A stretch of DNA of 64,000 nt, taken from the NCBI GenBank assembly GCA_013399855.1, contig VXAY01000115.1:248340-312339 (forward strand), given 5' to 3'. Shown here piece by piece: positions 1-62,891 of the stretch. Within the stretch, counting starts at the first letter, position 1. Each line of letters opens with the position of its first letter. This DNA comes from Oxyruncus cristatus (Eukaryota > Chordata > Aves > Passeriformes > Cotingidae). Both the position numbers and the translations under genes were made by a program. Under the pieces are notes generated by a model that made no database searches, was not told where the DNA came from, and saw nothing but the letters and a program-made list of their open reading frames with translations.

Positions 1-574
1 TCTGGAAAAGCTGAAAGCCACAGAGAGATAGAAGCCAGAAGGGTCAAACTGCTCCCTTCCAAGTATTGTTTCATGCTAAGATCACTCCAGCTCTCACTGA
101 GTGCACAAGTTGAGGTATTTCAAACACTTCGCTTTATATTCATTGATTATTGACTTCACTCTCTGGCATCATTTAGCTTTCTGAAATCACACAAGACTAC
201 ATGTGCATTATAGACTGGCCAAACTGCTGAAAATACTGAAAAACTGGTGGTTTCACTTACAGATGATTATGCATTGAAAACAAACAGAAGAGATCAAAGT
301 GCTGAGCAGCCTCTCCACTCAGAAATTATAAAACAGCAGCCAGAAGACCTGCAACAGCTTTTACCAGCTGAGAAGCTGCCCTTGTCTAGGTAAAAGAGTT
401 TTCTAAATCCTTGTGGTAAGCTAGGAGCAGCTGTCAGCAACACCCCTTATGAGTAAAGCCACACTTATAAGCGCAGAACATATTACAACCTCAAGCTTAA
501 GAACGAAAAAAGTTACTTTCAAGAAGCATATGAGTTCTGTGAGCTAACTCAAAATGTCTCTTAGAAACTTTCCT

Positions 575-599
575 GGGCGGGGGGGGAGGGGGGAGGGGG
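575..599 (+). other. G-quadruplex-prone tract
   Basis: Four G runs of 3, 8, 6 and 5 bases are separated by single C or A bases. This fits a very short-loop G-quadruplex on the + strand. It may also be simply a low-complexity purine tract. Confidence 0.6.
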
Positions 600-2220
600 A
601 AGCTGGTTTTTAACTCTGCAGTGAACAGTAACCCTGAATTTTTGCTAATGGTCAACAGGAGTCATTTATCACTCAAATCAGTCACTTGTTTCTGTAATGA
701 ATGTGGAGTCATACACAAGGAGCAGCAAGCAGGTATCATGATTCATTGGGCTGCTGGTGAAAGGCAGGAGTCATATGAGCTTAGAAAGGAAGGAAAAGAA
801 GAAAGGGTTTACATTAATTTTTTAGCTTAAAGGGAAGTTTTGTATCTAGAAAATAAAGATATTCTGACTTCTGATTGATGCTGGAACTAGATGAAAGGAA
901 ACCTCTGGCCTGCCTCCAGCTGAATTACTCCCAGCAACGCACTCCGGTGCAGACAGGAGATTAGGAATGACCATACTGCTCTGGTACAAGTGTCCTGCTC
1001 CTCTCCTCAGAGCTGTCATCAGCAACATGCTCTTAACATGCTTGTTTCACCACCAAGCTCTGGGAGAAAGTCTGTGTGTAGGAAGTGGACCAGAAGAGGA
1101 ACAGCTTTAATTCCTGATGCAATGTTAACACATGGTGTTAATCAGAGGCTGTTTCTCTTCACTATCATGCTATCGGTTTTAAATAGTCAAGTCCTAATCT
1201 CCCAATCAATCATCTTCCAAACCACTACACTTTAGTCATCAATCAAATGCCTTTTAGGGTGAAAGCAGGAAGTATTATTTAGCAAAGAGGCAGCAATTTT
1301 TAAACCTCCGTTTTTCTTCAGCTGCCTGAATTAAAGAAAAATTACAGTCTCTGCAGATGTCTGACATCACAACAGGGTTACACTGCAGAGCTCTGCTCTT
1401 GCTGGGGAAAGGCCCCACGACTAGAGAGACAGCTGAATACACAAGTGAGGACCAACCGAGGGACCAACTCCTCGATTCCTTGACCAAAATGTGCCCAGCT
1501 TTGGGCTTTACCCCCTTGAGGAGACACTGAGTGCTCATCAGTGACCATAGGGACCTCAAATACCAGTTTCTAAAACTCCATTAGTAACACTAATTATGAA
1601 ATATGGCCTATTTTCATGTTTTTCAAATTAATATAGCACAGGAACTCTCCAAAGGTCTTTGAATTTCTGAGCGAATATAAAGCTGTTGAACTTTAAGGGG
1701 GAGAGTTTCAAAGGCACAAATGGCACTTAACTTCCAATTACACCTTGGAAAATGTCCCACTAATGGCTAATATAGCTGATTTATTTTCATAAGCTTTAAT
1801 TACTTCACACTATTCTTTTTTTTATTGAACAGTATAATCAATTCAATAGAGCAGTTCAAACAAAATGTGCAACCTAAAAGGAAGGTCTGCTCCAATGCCA
1901 GGTTTGCATATGCAGATTTAAATTCCTTATCAATTTTGGTATTTAGACATTAGATAAGTGAGAACACTTGCACTTGTTATAACATCTGCGTACAACAGAT
2001 AGCACTTTACCTTAAACCTGATTATTAATAATTTAACTGAAAGAGATTTTACCAGTGTTCTGATTCGGAGGAAATAATTTGGGATGAAGATGTAGTTTTG
2101 TTTTGGCTTCTGTAAAGTCAGAGGCTTCTCATTTTAGTAATACAAGCAATAGTATTTGTGAAGTTTATTTTGACAGCTTGCAGTAGCAGTACCCAGGAGA
2201 TCCAGCAGGGCCGCAGATTG

Positions 2221-2305
2221 AGGGGAAAAGTGCCATTTTTACGTCTTCTTGCATGCTATTCCGAGGGAAAAATGTGCAATTTTAGGTCTCCTTGCATGCT
2301 ATTCC
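2221..2305 (+). repeat. Imperfect tandem duplication, two units of about 43 bp
   Basis: Unit 2221-2262 and unit 2264-2305 share the start AGGG-AAAA, a central GC/CATTTT-like block and the identical end CTTGCATGCTATTCC. Divergence between the units indicates an old duplication. Confidence 0.7.
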
Positions 2306-2419
2306 CTCGTGCTGCAGGTGTGGGCTGAAACATTTGCTACGTACTCAGGGTGCTTGAGCAGCACATTTCTTAGAGCAGAAGCCCTGGGTTTTATTCAATT
2401 TTAAACACAGGAGTCTTAA

Positions 2420-2720
2420 TTAAGACGTTCTACCTGCCCTGGCGATTTCCGAGCCCCTTCTGGAGGGAACGTGCCCGCGGGCAGGGCTGCGCGCTCTGGA
2501 GCCGAGGGGACAGCAGGTGTTGGCTCTAAAAAGCAAGAATATATTGCCCTCTAGTGCCGAAAGCAAGCGGAGGACGCAGAGTCCGACAGGCGGTTCAATT
2601 CTTTTTTCCAAGATACCTGCCTGTCTCACGCCAACACAGCTAAGGCTTGTTGCAATCGGCTGTTTGGGGCGCAGATCACCCACCCCTCGAGGCTGCTGCT
2701 TTCCCACGGAGAGCTGCTCT
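2420..2720. promoter_or_regulatory. CpG-rich patch with a CTCF-like motif
   Basis: About 300 bp with clearly more CpG dinucleotides than the AT-rich surroundings, including CCCGCGGGC and GCGCGC. At 2544-2558 the sequence TTGCCCTCTAGTGCC is, on the - strand, one mismatch from the CACTAGAGGGCA-type CTCF core. This could be a promoter or an insulator. No transcript evidence is available. Confidence 0.35.
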
Positions 2721-4355
2721 CCTGTACTGGCAAACCCTGTGAGAAGGGCTCAGTGACTCACCAACATCACCACTAACTCAAACACGAGCTCACAGAGGAT
2801 GCTTCACTTGATCCAGTTTTATCTTCTGAGGAAATCTTAATTGGAGGTTTAATAAGAAGTGAAATCCCGGCAAGCAGACAGAACAGCAGAACAAGGGAAG
2901 CACCAAAGCAGGGCCAATACTCTTAAAATTATTGGGATGGTTTTCATTTCCTTGTGATAGCTGTCATTTCTTTTATATTTCTCCTCTCACACGTAAGGAA
3001 TTAGTAAGTGCAGGATATTTTTCTCCTTTTTGTTCACTTCTGTGCACGGATAAACTCCCCGCCTCACTCACCTTTAGGCCAGTTGCTGTGTGACATGCAG
3101 CAGGGTCACTGATGGAATAGCCCACAATCCAGGGGGATGAATCTCTTAGCACACTTCCAACCGAGGAAGGTAAATTAGATAGAAACCTGAACCTGACAAA
3201 GTCCCAAATGGCCTCAGCAACAACTCCCTCTCTCTAAATGCTTCCTACAAGCATTTTCCAGTTTTAGGTGCAAAGCTTAAGATAAATGAACAGTTTTCAG
3301 AAAAAAACTCAAACGTGTAACCTCAGTTAGAGGAGGACACGTCAACGGCCAAGTATCTGCCCGGAAGGGGCACTTCCCTGCAGTTCCAAAATCATCCATT
3401 GTTTACCATCTCGCATTGTTCCAACAGCCAAACAACATAAATAATTCAGAAAGATGTTAATTCCTTTATAAATCCATAGAGCAGCACAGGCTATTTATTT
3501 AGTTAGCTTGAACTGCCTCCGAGTCATATGGTTTACTGTTACCAAAGGCAATTTGTCATGATTTTAGGGAGAACTCCGAGGAATGGCACAAGAGCTTCAG
3601 AGCCAGCCAGGCAGTGGGGTTTGAGCACCTTGTACTTCCTCCATACAGGGACACTGAAGGCCCAGTCCTTCCGCTGCAAGTGTCATGGACCAGGACGTGC
3701 ACCTCTGTGCCCACCCAACACTCAAAAAACTCCCTTGTGGTGCTTTTCACACTGTGTATCATCCCCCTTCGATCCCTGATGGAGGCAGAGGCATGCACCC
3801 TGCAGTTTTAACAGCCTGCTCATCCACTTGGAAAAATCTCTGCGCAATCTTTATTGTTCCTTAAAACGACTGTGAAATCCTGATCGCTCCAAGTACGGAA
3901 TGGAAACTTGAGAGAAAAGTCCTACAAGCCTTTCCTACAAGCTTCCCAGTCCAACACAGAATTTACCACCCCTTCAAAATACTTATGCAGCTTGACATGG
4001 AACATGGCCCTCTGTTTAAACAACATCTACTTTTTCCTAATTTTGCCCTGCAATCTTCAGTCATTCCCATTTGCAAAAGCACTGAACCATTTCAGATAAG
4101 AAATGCTGATAGATACGCATCCTCAAAAAGTTATGTTTAGACTTTATTTTTATACCTTGAGAACACAGCAGAGCTGTTTGATGCAGCTTCTCCTAATGCA
4201 TCAAGAAAGCAAGTGACACTCAGTGCTCCTTGAGCTGCTCACAAACTTCCCTCTCAACTCAGATTACCAGCATCAATCACCAGCCTTATTAGCGTGTGTT
4301 TTTAATTGCGTTATGGATTTTAGTTTACTTTCTCTTCTTTTACTTCTTGTTGCAG

Positions 4356-4442
4356 ATGATGTTGAGAGCTCTCTTCATTGATTATTGGCAGCTGCTGCAT
4401 TCTGAGAAACCCTCTTTCAATTTAGCTTTCCGGATCCTTTGA
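4356..4442 (+). other. Upstream ORF 1, 28 codons
   Basis: It starts with tandem ATGs (4356 and 4359) directly after the predicted acceptor and ends at TGA 4440-4442, 181 nt before the main start. The peptide resembles nothing I know. It would be translated only if the exon really begins at or upstream of 4356. The second ATG has A at -3. Confidence 0.5.
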
Positions 4443-4486
4443 CTTCCCACTCCGACAGCTTTACAGCCTCCCTGACAGCTTCATAA

Positions 4487-4564
4487 ATGCTCTGCAATGG
4501 TCACATGAACGTCTTGGAAGGGGAATCGGCACCTCTGCAGCTCCTCATTCCCATGGCACTTTAG
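4487..4564 (+). other. Upstream ORF 2, 25 codons, enclosing a 3-codon uORF at 4497-4508
   Basis: The 25-codon ORF ends at TAG 4562-4564, only 59 nt before the main ATG, and contains two further in-frame ATGs. Its own ATG has a weak context (T at -3). The ATG at 4497 in another frame has a strong context (G at -3 and +4) and stops after three codons. Scanning ribosomes could therefore be caught by either. Confidence 0.5.
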
Positions 4565-4623
4565 GAAGAGAGAGAGAACCGGGAAAGCGGCAGGTCCCAC
4601 AGCAGTTGGAAGTCCCGCGAAAG

Positions 4624-55168
<50,545 letters not shown>

Positions 55169-56367
55169 CACCCAGGGCACCCCGACCAGGACCATTCCCT
55201 TCACCACCAAACCCCCGCTTCTCCGACTCACTCGTGATCGTCAGTACCGGACCTCATGGACAACGCTCTTCCTAGCAAAAGTAAAACAACAGACCACTGA
55301 AGAATGATTTTTAAAAAAATCCCCCCCAGACCCGACAACTGTTCATATGCACGTGCTGACAGTTCGCAGCATCGACCCCTTTTGTCAGCTTCCAGGAAAT
55401 AACACGGAGCTACGTGGCATTACCCTTTACCCAGGCCGGGATTCGTGCATAGCCCAGTTCCTCTCTCCACCAGGAAGTACCAGAAACTGTGTGTAGGACA
55501 AATTGCAGTCTGTCAGGACACGAGCAGAGGATGGGAACATCTCTCTCTGGACTCCGAGGTTGGTCATCCGATGGGCTTTTCCCACATTTGTTTTCCAATC
55601 CTTTTAAACTCCAAGCAGGCCATGCAAGCAGTGCCCTGCCAATAACCCAGTATCAGCCATTTTGTCTCTGTCTGGGGAGCGATGTTTATGCCCTGAAGCC
55701 TTCCGAGATGGGGTGAGTCGTTTAGAGTCCCGGTCCGTGAGCTATCACACCCCTATAACTTCAATGACCCTTTTTAAGGGTTTGAACACGAACTCCAGTC
55801 TGTTGAAGCAACACGCTCTCCGTGGGCTGTTAAGGAGTTGAAAGGACAAGCACGGCCAGCATATAGCACATACACATGTATGATGGATATATTTTAATGC
55901 CTCGGTATCTACCTACTGTACATCTAGATCAGACACATACTTAGCTTTATCTGCCTCTGGTGCTCATAGAGAAAGGAAAGGGTGGTTCATCCAAACCATT
56001 ATACGACCTCTGCTTGGGTCTCAGACCTGCAGGGTCAAGGTCAGCAAGGCTGGGCAGAGACTTGCTGGGAAGTTTAAGCTGAGGGAGCAGAGACCCTTTA
56101 GGCATTTTAGCCCTGTGACACTTTTCCTCAGGAAAGCAAAACCTGGCAAAACTTTGCTGTACATTCTTTACACAGCCCAAAATGTAGCAGGTTTTCACTT
56201 TCAAACTTCTCTGTCTTTCTTAGGCACAAGTAATTTCAGGTGCTGCAGAGGCCTTACGAGTTCCTCTCCCCATGTATTTGATCCTTGCCTTCCAGCTTAG
56301 GAGAGAGAACAGTTCTTATATTTTGACCAGGAGGACTCTAAAATGAGCTAGGGCAAATTCAATGCCT

Positions 56368-56373
56368 AATAAA
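56368..56373 (+). terminator. Candidate poly(A) signal (proximal)
   Basis: A canonical AATAAA is followed after about 10-25 nt by a G/T-rich stretch (TTATGTGGGGTTTTTGGG). This is the usual arrangement of a cleavage site and downstream element. Confidence 0.5.
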
Positions 56374-58464
56374 AGGAACTTTATGTGGGGTTTTTGGGCA
56401 GAGGAGTCATTTACACACTTTGTATGTACCATACAATTCCACGCTCCCTTATCTCTTAGCACGTATAATGCCAAAGATCACTTAGCGTGATGAGAGCTTT
56501 GGGTAAGGAAGGCTTGCTCCATGAAGAAGATCTAAATCAACCAACTGGTAGAATTTTAGCTGTTAAAATGCTTTAGAATTGGATCATCATTAATTAACAG
56601 AGGACTTCCTAACTTCTTGATTAAAAGCTAAATAAACATGACATCACTTTCAGGAGTTCTGCAGGGAAATGAGACCAATACCATAGAATCTAAAAAAATT
56701 AGTTCTCATTCTTAGCTTTTCATTTGGAAAGGAAAGAAGCCTGTCTCTCCCAACCCTCAGCTCTGCAATAGCATCATGTCCTTAAAACACACCAGATATT
56801 TTTATACCCCACTGTTACTTTTTTCAGTTTGAATGGGCATCACATTTCCGAGAGATCTCGTGTCCCATTGAAAACTGACATTTGAATTGACTTCATTATG
56901 TGTCATAAAGATGAAATTGCAGCATTTCAAACTTTCATTCCTTCCACTTGTAATGGGACCCATCAACACAAAGTGTTTCTGCACCGGCCTGTGATAGAGG
57001 AGCCTTTGTGAACCACCTGTAAATGATCTCCATTTCTTTCATGCCTTTCATATCCCTGACCACGTAATTGTTGGGATTCTTAAAGACCAGCAAAACAAAC
57101 CCAATAAAAATGAAACATTTATCCATGGCAAGGGGGTTCTAGCTGGGAAAGACAGTGCTGGTCCTTCTTTCCTTTCACGTCCTTCACATGGTTCAGGCTG
57201 TAAGTCCATATGAGTTTTACACACTGGAGGGCTGCAGCTGCAGTTTGCTCCCATTCCCCTGGAAATATGGATTCCAGCAGCTTTGCCACACTGAGGATCT
57301 GACCCTACAGGCCAGCCACAGACATCAGGGTCTGTGGCAGCATATTTGGTGATTAAAGCAGGACTTGAGGGCTTGGAAAACCCAAGTCCCATAACTGAGG
57401 TTGTCTTTGAGCGCAAGCAATCAGAACAGAATCCAGACCCTCCTAAATTATGCACTGACCTCTCAAGGTCTAAAATAGAGTTGTGGGATTAACTGCTCAT
57501 GGATATTTTCTAATAAAACAAATTTCCTCTCTGATAGGGGATCAGGCTGCTGAGTGTCCCCCCAGACAAATTAAGATGGTGGAATTATAAACTCTGAGGG
57601 GAGGGAATCCTCGTGCAGTGAAAGCGCTGATGGGTCCAGGCTCTCTGATGTGATAATGAGGCAGCAGGATGTGCCCTGAATACTAAAGCAGGAGCTGAAT
57701 GTTTTCTCTTCTTCCCTCTCCTCCTTTCCCTTCCCATTCCTGTTAAAGTCTGAGCCGGTGCAGTGGGGAAACATTCAGCCCCTGAATGGTCAGCCAAGAA
57801 TAAATTGAGTGCGGGGTGTTCATTTCCCCTCAGCTGGGCCACCCTAGAGTGAGACATCAAGTCCAAACGAGCCACTTAGTTTCCACCAGTAGCAAATTCT
57901 GTTTATAATGAGTTAAAATTGATGTTTATAAAAGCTGTGTGAGCATGTGACAGATGTGTAAAACAGGTCCAACACAGGTACATAAATCAGCAGTGGCCAG
58001 GTGTCCGATTATTGTAGTAAAGCAAGACTCATTTTGCTTTTACCTTTAGGTAAGTGTGTGTTCACAGGACAGGAATTTCCATCAGACAACATTTCTCACA
58101 TTGTCTTTATTGTCTCTCTTTGTCCTTCCAGTTCATCCTTCTAGCGTGACTGCAAAGGTGTGGACCTGCCTATGGATTCGACTCCTCCATCACTCTCCTT
58201 TCCAGAAAAGCTACCAAAAAAATAGGGATTTGCAAGCGACACAGATTCTGAAGTGTTCAGTGCTCCAGTGACTGGATAACTTTTATAAGACTTATTATCA
58301 TTTCTGTAGTATTTCAAAACAAGAGACATCCTGTTGACAGAGCTGAAGAAAACACTTCACTGTCTTGCCCAAGCTCTTTTTTTAAAAAATTTTTCTTTCC
58401 CCTCCCACGTGACAACAGTAAATCCAGTTGAATGAGTACTTGGTGTTGAAGCAAAAGGAATCAA

Positions 58465-58470
58465 AATAAA
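58465..58470 (+). terminator. Candidate poly(A) signal with G-rich downstream element
   Basis: A canonical AATAAA is followed 26 nt later by 11 consecutive G (58497-58507), then TGGAGGGG. Together these can form a G-quadruplex. G-rich downstream elements are known to aid 3' processing, so this is a plausible distal site. Confidence 0.45.
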
Positions 58471-58597
58471 TTTTGATCCCTCAAAGTATTTTTGTTGGGG
58501 GGGGGGGTGGAGGGGAGATCAAAGGCTGTATTTGCTGGAATAGTTTTCAATAATTGATGTGCACACACCTGATTATCGGATCTTCTCACTGCCACAG

Positions 58598-58603
58598 AAT
58601 AAA
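58598..58603 (+). terminator. Candidate poly(A) signal (distal)
   Basis: A canonical AATAAA is followed by the T/G-rich GATGGTGTCTTAT about 7-20 nt downstream. It is an alternative or backup to the 58465 site. Confidence 0.4.
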
Positions 58604-58813
58604 CACTTCTGATGGTGTCTTATACAGAGCTTTTCCTCTTTTCTTAAAGCCCCTTTCCCGTTTTCTGAGCCAAAAATCTGCTCCTCAATAACCCCTGCCA
58701 TGTATTTCAAGTTGTGCTCTGTCTCGGCTTCTCCTGCCTCAGAATCTCCTCAAGGCAACACAGCAACGTGGGATTTACACCAGCACAGGCAATGCCACTG
58801 AACTCCTCTTCAT

Positions 58814-58833
58814 CCTCCTCCTCCTCCTCCTCC
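58814..58833 (+). repeat. (CCT)n short tandem repeat
   Basis: About seven TCC/CCT units downstream of the gene, followed by CTTCTCC. Confidence 0.8.
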
Positions 58834-61800
58834 TTCTCCAGGCAGGCAACATGAATTCAAGGCAAGTCTGACACTTCAATATTTGTTACGCTGCACAACC
58901 CGCATTTCTGGGCCTGCCTTCCCAAAGTTCTGCCTCCCGGCACCCGGTGGGAGGTGGGGACGCACAGGCAGCCCCATGCAAGCTCTTGCTCTAATAAGTA
59001 ATAATTAATAATAGTTTCCCCCTGCTCTGTTTGAAGAACTTTAAAAGGCCCTGATTACAAATCGCCCAAACCCTGCACTCAGAATTACCAGACAGATTTT
59101 CCTCCCCCCTCCCTCCGAAAATCTCATAATGCTTCTATTTCTTATTATAAAATATTCATTTGCTTTACAGATCTATGTCAGAGTGAGGTTAAATCACATC
59201 AGAGTAGAGGATTCTTAGTACAAACCTTACAGAATAGCAAATTACGCCTCTCTACGTCTTTTATCATCACACAAATTACAAGTGACACTACAGTTATCTG
59301 AACACCAGTTTTGGCTTTTTTTTTTTTTTTATTTCCAGATCTGCTTGGTGCTTGCAGACAAGGGAGACATGGTAAGTAAAATGTTCAAAGTATTTTAGGC
59401 CTTTAAATCTGTAGAAAAAAAAAAAAAATCAAATCTTGTAGGTCCTTAGCAACTAAAAATAAACCAGCTTTCTATCGTGTCTTTTAAAAGCCCTCACAGA
59501 TATTCACACCACTGCTCCCAAGTGCCTTTATAGAGCTAAATGAAGTGATCAATGATAAAAAAATAAAAGAATAAAAAGGAAACAGCCAGGTTTTTTTTTC
59601 CTGTCACTCACAGATCCCTGCCCTTTCTCGGCCACCTCTTGTTTTCCTTCATATTCCCTGGGTGGCAAAGGAAGCCATGTGGAAATTGCAGCTGAACCTG
59701 AAAGGCTGTGGCCTAAACCAGAAACCTTTCCAGGCTCAGCTGAGTTTCCTGCCCGGGTCTTATTTAGTAAAACAACAGCAGAGTTCTTCCAAGAATTTCC
59801 TATTTCTATAAAATTCATGAAGGTTTGTATTTTCCCCTCCTAGCACCAGATTATTCCCTTCCAGAACCTGGAAACCTGAAAGGTCTAAATAAACTTCTGA
59901 GCTGATCTGTTTGTGAAAAGGGCTTTTTCCGTGCGCAGTTTGTAGAGAGGAGAGGAGAGAACGACTTTGTCAGGCATGTAAATACCCAAATTTCAGTCAG
60001 AAACTGATTTATAGAGTTGCAGAAATGAATTCTGCGTATAATTTGTACTCCTCTTTCTGCTCATGAAGAATTAAAGACTTCCCAGGGAAAGCAGATTGGT
60101 ATTTGCATTTTGGTCAGCTGCAGCTGCTGGGTGGGGAGAAAAACATTCCAAATGCCCAAATAAACCCAGATCCGCCACTTGGGGTTTACAAAACTGTTTG
60201 TCCTGCTGCAGCCAACTCTAACCAGTTTTACAGCGCTCCTGTACTTCTTTGGGAATGGGAATGGGACACGTTAACACACAGGTCTGCTTCCATCGCAGAA
60301 GGTCAAGTCGGCTGATGAGCCGGGAGTTGGACTCACCCTGGGCTTTTTGTCAGAGGTTATTTTCAGCCAGGGGAAGGTCAGCAGTGGCTGGAGTGGGATT
60401 CCTCCATCTAAGCTGCAATTCTGTAAAATGCTGTGGGGGTTGAAACATGCAGTTTATAATTGGGGAGATAATTGCCTGCCATTCAATCGACTTTGTACTC
60501 GCTCCTTCTCTAACTCTGCTGTCTTGCAGAACTTATCTCTAACCCCCAACCCTGTTGGGTAATTTAACTTCCCCTCTTAGTGGATCCAAGAAAGAGCTGG
60601 ATATACAAGGGAACGAGTTTTCACAGAACTTGCTCTGAGGCAGATATTTATTTACAGAGTTTTCCTTTGATTTTTTTTTTCCTGTGTGTGTTTCCCCCTG
60701 TTTGCCTTGGCAGGGGAATCATCTCCGTATTAATCTGCACGCCCTCCAAAGGCACACAATTCCCATTAGCATCACTGACAATTAAATATTCTTGGGAAGG
60801 AGAGAATAGACCCACCAACAGAAAATGTTATTTAATGACATTGTAGCTGCAGCACATCTTCCTGCAGAGCTTTGTGCAATCACGCCAAGTAAGCAAAGAA
60901 AAATTGTTCTGCAACGTGGAGCATTTAAAATTTCATAAGCAATCTGATTTCAAAAGGAAAAAAAAAAAAAAAAAAGGCAAAAATCACCTTTCAGGTACCT
61001 TTTTATTTTAGGAGAAAGTTTTCCATCTTAGATATGCTCATTTTCTCCCTTCCCACAAGGCCATCTTCCTTGCCTGCTTCCCCTCCATTTTTTCCTACTT
61101 ACCCACCCTCCTTGGGGCTACTTCTATTAATTTACCTGTAAATCTCAATCCCAGCTGAATTTCTTCCTTGACTAACTTCTGCTCCCAGAGAGGAAAAATG
61201 CAAATCTCCCCAGTGAGCATCATCTTTCATTTCCTAGACCATACAGGCTTTAATTACTTTTAAATGTTCTAGTTAATTAAGACACATTCTAGGAGTGTGT
61301 CGAGGATCTCTTTGATCCTCACCAGCTTTCCTGCATTATTCCCACACTTTTTCCCACTGTTCCCACTGCCCAGAACCCATTTGTAAAGCAAGGCAGAGCA
61401 GCATGGCACCACGTGTAAATCTGCCCTCATTAAGTTGGGAGCTGCAGTTAAATTACAGATGTTCATCTTAAGCAGGAGGAACATTTTTATGGATCCTGGT
61501 TCACCCTCTGCAGACTTCAGCTATTTCCAGGGGCTGCCACACCGAACACACTCCAATTTGTCAGCTGCCTGGAAAAGGAGAGAGCTGAGCCCCGGGACTT
61601 AATTCCCTTCAATCTTCTCAAAAGATATGATCCAGTACCTGAGGATAAAAGCTTAGGAATGTAGAGGGAGGCAGTCCAAAGCAGCCAGGACAATGGGAGC
61701 GGGCAGGCACCTCAGCACAACACTAAGCCCCGTTTTTCCAAAGGTCAGACACACACCCAGGAAGCCCCTTCTTTCCTTTCCCTCCCTGTTAGAAAAGGTG

Positions 61801-62891
61801 GCAGAAGAATTTCGGGGCTTCCCTGGGCCGCTGTAGGAAGGTTTTGTGTCAGTGTTTTCACACCGACCGTGTTGTTGTGGTCTTTCTAAAGCCCATTCCA
61901 CGACAAGCCTTTTTCCCCCCCCCCTCCCACGTGGGACAAGCTGAGGGACAAAATGTTGACAGGGGTGTTTTACACTGGTGACATCTTGCAGCGGCGTTTT
62001 GGCTCTGCTGCGGAAAACATCTGTATGAGGGAGAATTTGCACGGCCACAGGGGCCTGCTCAGCAGCTGAAGGTTTTAGTGCAGACCCTAAATCACCATTT
62101 CTGTAGCGCTGCAGATTCTTTTTTTCCCCAAATAGCTCTATGTTCTCATAAACCCCGAGCACTCTCACTTAAGGCCTGGCACGCTCGTGTAGCAGAGCCA
62201 ACCACTAATCAGGCAACGAGATGAACTGTGCAGGGGGAGTCTATGAACGAGCTCAGAACAGAAATCTGAAGGTGATTTTTGAAATTAGAATGCTTATTTA
62301 TAGGGAAATCCTGAAAAGAAGGATGCTTTTTCCATGTCTTCCACGTAACATTGTTTGACAGGGTGCTGAAGCAGAAAGGTCCTTTGCTGGCTCCAGTTTC
62401 CCGTGGACCCATTTAACACTGGCACATTAAACACATTTTTATTTTACACATTAAGGAAGAATAATTCTGGACACTTAACAGTGACCCAAGGAAGGCATTA
62501 TAAAATTTGGTAATGTGCAATAAAACTACTCTCCTAGGTGCCCAATCTTAAGTATATCCACTTTCTGGTTTCCTTCCAATGTTAAGTTTTGCACTCTTGC
62601 ACCTTTAATTACAGAGCTTAGCACCCACTTGAAAGGACTCCTTTGCCCACAGACAATTCCATTACATTTTGGCTGCCTTTTCCTTTTGCCACCTGTTGAT
62701 TAATTGTCTTAGGAATTCATTCCTTCATACTTCCCATCCTTCTATGTATTAAATGGGCATAGGAAAGCACAGCAATAAATAGGGAATGACTAACACATGC
62801 TGAGGGAGAAAGCACTTCTTGGAGACAGGATTTTGTCTATGGTAAAGGAAGTCTGGAGCCCTAGCAAACCATCTCAGGAAAACCAAGCCCC

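Larger units (their letters stand above)
1..4355. other. Non-coding 5' region (flank or end of intron 1)
   Basis: No exon, promoter core or transposon is confidently recognised. Because a splice acceptor precedes the coding leader, the true transcription start lies upstream, either here or outside the window. Possible donors (for example after 411, GTG|GTAAGC) cannot be confirmed. Notable local features are listed separately: the G-tract at 575-599, the tandem duplication at 2221-2305 and the CpG-rich patch at 2420-2720. Confidence 0.7.
4356..4623 (+). promoter_or_regulatory. NDST4: 5' UTR part of the first coding exon, with upstream ORFs
   Basis: A long pyrimidine tract ending in TTGCAG places a strong splice acceptor at 4354-4355, so this exon probably starts at 4356 and an earlier non-coding exon lies upstream. 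The 268-nt leader has several ATGs before the main start. ATG 4356 (with a second in-frame ATG at 4359) opens 28 codons ending at 4442. ATG 4487 opens 25 codons ending at 4564. ATG 4497, with G at -3 and G at +4, opens a three-codon ORF ending at 4508 inside the previous one. None overlaps the main ATG. The frame of the main ATG has an upstream stop at 4423-4425 and no earlier ATG. Structured, uAUG-rich leaders with internal ribosome entry have been described for mammalian NDST mRNAs. Whether this leader acts that way is inference. Confidence 0.75.
55169..58620 (+). other. NDST4: 3' UTR and immediate 3' flank, end uncertain
   Basis: No coding exon is recognised after the stop. Several AATAAA hexamers with downstream G/U-rich sequence could end the transcript, giving 3' UTRs of about 1.2 to 3.4 kb. 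Which is used cannot be decided from sequence alone. Confidence 0.6.

Noticed and set aside
4606..4623. Alternative start at TTG 4606
   Set aside because: Vertebrate initiation and the conserved family N-terminus support ATG 4624. The six extra residues match nothing known.
61653..62168. 171-codon antisense frame in the 3' flank
   Set aside because: No known domain, no splice or promoter context, and it contains low-complexity runs.
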